A stretch of DNA of 26,375 bases from JAZKIX01 sp040384645 (lineage in GTDB: Bacteria; Pseudomonadota; Gammaproteobacteria; Burkholderiales; Burkholderiaceae_D): positions 1 to 26,375 of the forward strand of contig JAZKIX010000084.1 of the NCBI GenBank assembly GCA_040384645.1, given 5' to 3'. A model generated the notes under the pieces. It ran no database searches. It saw only the letters and a list, made by a program, of their open reading frames with translations, and was not told the origin of the DNA. The position numbers and the translations under genes were made by a program. Position 1 is the first letter of the stretch. The number at the start of each line of letters is the position of its first letter. Shown one piece after another: positions 21,550 to 26,375 of the stretch.

Positions 21550-24398
21550 TCAATCAAGCAACAACAATTGCATCATCGGCACCAGAGTCTTGCTGCGTGT
21601 CGGCACGACAGGCAAGGCAGTTGCGGTAGCGCCGCTGCCGATGCTGTTATTGGCAACCATGCTGCAGCTATACGCGACGCCGCCTTGCAAGCCGGTCACC
21701 ACAATTGGTGACGAGCTGCCGCTGGCGCTGCGAGTGGGCTTGCCGCTGGCGGCGCAGGCCACGGTATAGCTGGCGATGGCACTGCTGGCGCTATTGGACG
21801 GAGCGGTGAAACTGACGCTGACTTTACCGGCACCGGGGGTGACAACGATATTGGTCGGTGCTCCGGGGATCGTGAGCAGAGTGATGCTGTTCGACGGCGC
21901 CGATGCCTCACTGGTGCCAGCGGCATTGCTCGCTGTGACGGTAAAGGTGTAAGTGGTTCCTTTGACCAGACCGGCGACAACATGAGTGAGATTATTGTTG
22001 CCGGCATTACTGTCCACGCCGCCGGCTGGGCTGGATGTGACGGTGTAGCCGGTGATGGAGCTGCCACCAGTGTCGATTGGAGCGGTAAACGTCACGGTCG
22101 CCTGGGCGTTGCCGCCGGTGGCGATGACGATAGTCGGGGCAGCTGGCAGGAGTGTGACCACTGGTGCGGGAAACGTACGTACGCCAGTTGCGTGGCCTAT
22201 ACCTAGTTGGCCGTAAGAGTTAGTGCCCCAACACTTAACCGCGCCTGCCGTGGTGAGCGCACAGCTATGGAAACTATGCGAATCAATGGCGCTGACGCCG
22301 TTGGCCAGTCCTATTACGTCGACCGGCGTCAATCTATCGGTCGTGGAATTGTCGCCAAGCTCGCCATCGTAGTTAAAACCCCAACACTTAACGCCACCAG
22401 TCGCGGTAAGTCCACAACTACCGTAAAAACCTGTAGCGATGGCAATGACTCCGCTGCTAAGGCCAGTCACCCCGACTGGGGTCATGCTCTCCGTCGTGGA
22501 ATTGTCACCAAGCTGGCCATAGCTGTTGTATCCCCAGCACTTGACTCCCCCCGACCCAGTCAGTGCACAGCTGTGGCCGTAACCTGTCGCAATTGCACTC
22601 ACGCCGCTGGTGAGTCCTGCCACGTCGACTGGCGTTAAGCTATCTGTCCTGGAATTGTCACCTAGCTGGCCAGAACCGTTATTGCCCCAGCACTTGACCC
22701 CGCCAGCAGTTGTGAGCGCGCAACTATGGCTGGAACCCGCCGAAATGGCGCTCACGCCGCTAGTTAGTCCGGTCACGTCGACCGACGTCAAGCGATTGGT
22801 CGTGGAATTGTCGCCGAGCTGGCCGTACTCATTAGTGCCCCAGCACTTGACCCCGCCAGTAGCTGTGAGCGCGCAACTATGTCTGGACCCTGCCGCAATG
22901 GCGCTCACGCCGCTGGTCTGTCCGGTCACGTCAACCGGCGTTAAGCGATTGGTCGTGGAATTGTCGCCGAGCTGGCCGTATTTGTTATTGCCCCAGCACT
23001 TCACTGCTCCCGCCGTGGTGAGCGCACAGCTGTGGTACCAACCCATGGCAATAGCGCTCACGCCGCTGCCCAGTTCCGCAACGTCAACCTGCGTCATGCG
23101 ATTGGTCGTGGAATTGTCTCCAAGCTGGCCGTCGTGGTTATAACCCCAGCACTTCATCCCGCCTGAGNNNNNNNNNNGGCAGTCAGTGCACAGCTGTGAC
23201 TGTAACCTGTCGCAATAGCGCTCACGCCGCTGGTGAGTCCATTCACAGCGTCAGGTATCAAGTTTTTGTTGGTGGAATTATCGCCCAGCTGGCCGCTGCC
23301 GTTAGCGCCCCAGCACTTGACCCCCCCAGTAGTTGTGAGCGCGCAGCTATGGTAGCCCCCTGCGGCGACGCCGCTCGCACCGTTGCCCATTTCTGCTACG
23401 TAGACTGGCGTCAAACGATCATTTGTGGAATGGTCGCCGAGTTGTCCAACGTCGTTTTTGCCCCAGCAAAGGGTGGCGCCAGTCACTGTGAGCGCGCAGC
23501 TATGGTTATTGCCGGTAGCAATGGCACTCACTCCGCTGCTCAGTCCGGTCACGTTGACAGGCAGCAAGCGATTGGTCGTGGCATTCTCGCCAAGTTGGCC
23601 GAACTCATTACTGCCCCAGCATTTGACCCCGCCTGAATTGGTCAGAGCGCAACTGTGGCTCCAACCTGCTGCAATAGCTATCACGCCCACTGCTAGATCT
23701 GTCACGCCGACCGGCGTAAGGCGATCTCTCCCCGAATTGTCGCCGAGTGCACCGGTGTCGTTGGAACCCCAACATTTAACACCACCCGTACTGGTGAGCG
23801 CGCAGCTGTGAAAGGCACCTGCCGTAATGGCAATGACATCGCTGGAAAGGCCCGTCACGTTGACAGGCGTAAAGCGATCTATCGTGGAATTATTACCGAG
23901 TTGGCCGACGCCGTTATTGCCCCAGCATTTGACGGCGCCAGCTGTGGTGACTGCACAGCTGTGGGCGTAACCTGTCGCAATAGCTTTCACGCCTGTTGTG
24001 AGTCCCGTCACGTTGACTGGCGTCAAGGGGTTCGTGGTGGAATTGTCTCCGAGCTGACCACCGCGGTTATCACCCCAACACTTGACGCCGCCTGCCACGG
24101 TAAGCGCGCAGCTGTGTTGGCCACCTGCCGCAATGGCACTTACGCCGCCGGACAGGCCCGTGACATCCACCGGCGTCAAGCTGTCTGACGTCGCATTGTT
24201 ACCAAGCTGACCGTACGAGTTATAGCCCCAACATTTAACGCCGCCTACAGTGGTAAGCGCGCAGCTGTGAACGAGACCAGTAGTAATTTTGACAATGCCC
24301 CGTAATTCAGCGGCATATGCCGGTAGCCACGCCATCCACCCGGCGCATACCAACAAAAAAACAATGAAAAACCGAGGCATTTTTAAGAAGCGAGGCAT
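21550..24398 (-). CDS. Secreted RCC1-repeat / fibronectin type III protein, interrupted by an assembly gap
   Basis: One gene read across the 10-N gap at 23168-23177; the two halves are in different phases. The ATG at 24398 is preferred (GGA 8 nt upstream) and gives a signal peptide ending near PAYA-A. At least 14 RCC1-type repeats of about 51 residues follow, each with HSCALT-x2-GGVKCWG then GQLGDNSTT and LTPVDVTGL. Two fibronectin type III-like domains make up the last 190 residues or so. The HSC and KCW cysteines recur in every blade and may form disulfides in an exported propeller. The protein ends in a Leu-rich stretch without a recognisable sorting signal. The repeats are near-identical in DNA, which indicates recent expansion. 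The role is unknown; surface binding or adhesion is a guess. Confidence 0.9.
23168..23177. other. Assembly gap (10 N) inside the RCC1 repeat array
   Basis: Ten N fall inside one RCC1 repeat, between HSCALTA and SGGMKCWG. Near-identical repeats of about 153 bp make this a likely collapse point, so one or more repeats may be missing. Confidence 0.97.
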
Positions 24399-24766
24399 GG
24401 CGTGTCCATCAGGTTGGCAGGGTGAAAAACAGCAAACGGAAAATGCAAGGTGGCAAATCAATCCGGGCAGCAAGCGCATCCAGAACACAAGACCACATCC
24501 GTGCGCAAACTCCCCCAGCTTTATTCTTATCGAAATTGCACGAAGTGTAACAGCAGATAGCCCCTGAAAGTAGCGATATCAGTTTGAATTTTGGTGGTTT
24601 TGACACGAGTTTTGCGTCAGATTGTGCAGGGTCACGCCATGCCAGGAGCAACCATTCAGTGGCGAACTTCCCGGCCGGGTCGCAACATGCACACAAAGTA
24701 CGCTTGCTGTGTGTCTTGAGGGCTTGGGCATGACAACAACACGGCATTTCGCAGTATTTTCGTCAA
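24399..24766. other. Intergenic region upstream of the RCC1-FN3 gene
   Basis: This should contain the promoter of the minus-strand RCC1-FN3 gene. A minus-strand open frame (24409-24747) is Cys-rich without a recognisable domain or ribosome binding site and partly overlaps the leader of that gene, so I do not call it. No clear sigma-70 boxes or hairpins were found. Confidence 0.4.
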
Positions 24767-24849
24767 AAATATACTGGGCTGTGTATTAAATCCGCCTCAA
24801 TAGATCCCTGCGGGTTAAGGTGTATTTCAGCCTATACCCCCTTATTTTT
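24767..24849 (+). repeat. Dispersed intergenic element, copy D
   Basis: Begins AAATATACTGGG, then TGTGTATT, CGCCTCAAT, CTGCGGGTT, GGTGTATTTCAGCC and TATACCCCC, ending in TTATTTTTC. ATAC/GTAT forms hairpin 1, and GGGT/ACCC forms a shorter hairpin 2. It lies in the divergent region between the RCC1-FN3 gene and the glycosyltransferase, about 260 bp upstream of the latter. It is the most diverged copy overall but retains both stem positions. Confidence 0.75.
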
Positions 24850-25106
24850 CATCATTTGGCAGGGGGCGTAGTAAGGCAATTTGACGACGTCCCACGTCGC
24901 CATCGCCGTACAGACCCAAGCTTGAGCCATATCAATGAGCGCTCCTTTGCGTGCGCGATCATGGTCGGAAATTGAAACTTATCTGCCGGGGCTGGCGTCC
25001 ACTCTTTTCATGAGTGTTTGTCACTGACGGGTTCAGCCTGGAGTCGAGCCGATATCCATCCAACAGTGCAACCGCTTGCCATTTACCTTTTGCCAATTCC
25101 CATCCC

Positions 25107-26237
25107 ATGCCCAAACGCATCCTTGTCTTAAGCGTCTCAGTCGGCTCTGGCCATATGCGGGCGGCGCAGGCGATCTGTGCGGTGGCGGACCGGATGGGGG
25201 CTGACGTTGCGGCTAGCCATATGGATGTGATGGATCATGTGTCGGCCGGGTTTCGTAAAATTTATACCGACCTATACATCGGCTTGCTGGACCGGCACCC
25301 GACCTTGTGGGGTTACCTGTACCAGATCGCCAACGATGCCCAGCCCGATAGCGCGATCCAGAAATTGCGGCGGGCGGTGGAGCAACTTAATACCCGCACC
25401 TTGTTCAAGGAAATCACGGCCTTTAAGCCCGATGCGGTGATTTGCACCCATTTTTTGCCGGCGGAAATCCTGGCCAATGCGATGCGCAGGGGCATGTTCG
25501 ATTGCCCGATCTGGATCCAGGTCACCGATTTTGACTTGCACCGGATGTGGGTGCAGGAAAAGATGGCCGGTTATTTCGCCGCCAACGATGAAGTGGCGTA
25601 CCGCATGCGGGTGCAGGGGATCGCGTCCGATACCATCTATGTCACCGGTATCCCGATCATGCCGGTGTTTGGCCAGCCGCTCGATCGCGCCACCTGCGCG
25701 CGTGAAGTGGGCCTCGATCCTATGCGCACCACGGTGCTGCTGATGGGCGGCGGCGCCGGTCTGGGCCGGCTCGATACTGTGGCCGAGCGTTTGCTGGACG
25801 TCGACGGCCCCTATCAATTAATCGTGCTGGCCGGTAAGAACAGCAAGGCGTTGACTGCCTTGCAAGCTTTGGCCCAGCGCTATCCAAGCCGTCTGATGGC
25901 ACATGGTTTTACCGATCAGGTCGAGCGTCTGATGGCGTGCGCCGATTTGGTGATCACCAAATCGGGCGGCCTGACCAGTTCGGAATGCTTGGCCATCGGC
26001 CTGCCGATGATCGTCAACGCGCCGATCCCGGGGCAAGAAGAACGCAACGCCGATTATTTGCTGGAACAGGGCGTGGCGCTGAAGGCCTTCGACGCGGTCA
26101 CCTTGGAATACCGGGTCGATTTTTTGCTGAGCCATCCGGCCAAATTGCAAGAAATGCGGGCCAAGGCGCAAGCGCTGGGGCGGCCGAATGCGGCGCGCGA
26201 TGTGCTTGATATCGTGCTGGCAAAGTTACCCGCCTGA
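25107..26237 (+). CDS. MGDG-synthase-like glycosyltransferase (GT28)
   Basis: A 376-residue glycosyltransferase. The N-terminal MGDG-synthase domain starts MPKRILVLSVSVGSGHMRAA, with the GSGH loop at 13-16, and includes THFLPAEILAN (114-124). The C-terminal GT28 domain has MGGGAGLG (213-220), HGFTDQVERLMACADLVITK (266-285), KSGGLTSSE (285-293) and a nucleotide-sugar loop ending PIPGQEERNA (306-315). It is predicted to transfer a sugar from UDP-sugar to diacylglycerol at the inner face of the membrane; galactose or glucose is not resolved. The ATG at 25107 is used because homology begins there, although no Shine-Dalgarno is visible and the frame runs back to 25014. It stands alone; glycolipid synthesis under phosphate limitation is a known role of such enzymes, but no Pho box was recognised. 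Confidence 0.9.
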   Translation: MPKRILVLSVSVGSGHMRAAQAICAVADRMGADVAASHMDVMDHVSAGFRKIYTDLYIGLLDRHPTLWGYLYQIANDAQPDSAIQKLRRAVEQLNTRTLFKEITAFKPDAVICTHFLPAEILANAMRRGMFDCPIWIQVTDFDLHRMWVQEKMAGYFAANDEVAYRMRVQGIASDTIYVTGIPIMPVFGQPLDRATCAREVGLDPMRTTVLLMGGGAGLGRLDTVAERLLDVDGPYQLIVLAGKNSKALTALQALAQRYPSRLMAHGFTDQVERLMACADLVITKSGGLTSSECLAIGLPMIVNAPIPGQEERNADYLLEQGVALKAFDAVTLEYRVDFLLSHPAKLQEMRAKAQALGRPNAARDVLDIVLAKLPA

Positions 26238-26275
26238 GCAATTCATTTTTGGATACCTGACATACGATGCCGGCG

Positions 26276-26305
26276 ATTGTGATGCTGCCATCTGGCCGTC
26301 ACAAT
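26276..26305 (+). terminator. Hairpin downstream of the glycosyltransferase
   Basis: ATTGTGA (26276-26282) pairs with TCACAAT (26299-26305). An inner GCC/GGC pair shortens the loop. It lies 38 bp past the stop codon without an adjacent U-run, so it is a possible terminator or 3'-end stem only. Confidence 0.4.
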
Positions 26306-26375
26306 GAGTCTATGTCCCAAATGCAATAGCGCCCAACTTGTGTTTTACTTGCCTTGACGGATGGTATTTTTAATG

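Noticed and set aside
23154..23180. Two separate RCC1 genes split at the N gap
   Set aside because: The apparent start MKCWG is inside a blade and the frame change falls exactly at the placeholder gap, so one gene is the simpler reading.
24409..24747. 112-residue Cys-rich minus-strand frame
   Set aside because: It lies upstream of and overlaps the leader of the RCC1-FN3 gene in another frame, with no start signals or recognisable domain.
26306..26357. Short frame MSLCPKCNSAQLVFYLP after the glycosyltransferase
   Set aside because: The CPKC start resembles a zinc ribbon, but it stops after 17 residues, overlaps the end of a hairpin and has no ribosome binding site.

Overview
The window looks like a chromosomal stretch of a Gram-negative betaproteobacterium, most likely Oxalobacteraceae/Burkholderiales. 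This is inferred from protein style, GC-rich coding sequence and gene content, not from a marker gene. It comes from a draft assembly: two 10-N placeholders (11708-11717 and 23168-23177) each interrupt a gene, and the reading phase changes across both. I see no rRNA, tRNA, CRISPR array or transposase.

Left part (1-6331): the 5' part of an RCC1-repeat protein gene running off the left edge (-), a methyl-accepting chemotaxis protein (-) with a possible FliA promoter, a GH2 beta-mannosidase (+), and a short-chain dehydrogenase (-).

6379-10984: a compact minus-strand operon encodes a DUF2147 periplasmic protein, an ABC ATPase, an FtsX-type double permease and a 37-residue membrane miniprotein, and ends in a strong hairpin. 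A TetR-type regulator is divergent from it. The shared intergenic region holds a good sigma-70 promoter and two inverted repeats that may be operators.

11219-18351: a metal/oxyanion island on the plus strand. chrB-chrA (chromate) come first, then a truncated paralogue of a His-rich exported protein, a more AT-rich metallo-beta-lactamase-fold lipoprotein, and the full-length His-rich protein. A HupE/UreJ-type membrane protein, a single-pass 'anchor' protein, an EamA transporter with a very His-rich tail, and a small periplasmic protein follow. The last five look like an uncharacterised transition-metal handling module.

18640-21478: a membrane diguanylate cyclase (-) is divergent from a CLC antiporter gene with CLC-F (fluoride) signature motifs. 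The CLC gene is broken by a frameshift and ends at a near-perfect bidirectional terminator.

21550-26375: a long secreted RCC1-repeat/fibronectin-III protein (-), an intergenic region, and a GT28-type MGDG-synthase-like glycosyltransferase (+).

The most unusual non-coding signal is a roughly 85-bp intergenic element present four times (5306, 11014, 18506, 24767). All copies have the same orientation, with conserved potential to form two hairpins. I do not recognise it as a known family.
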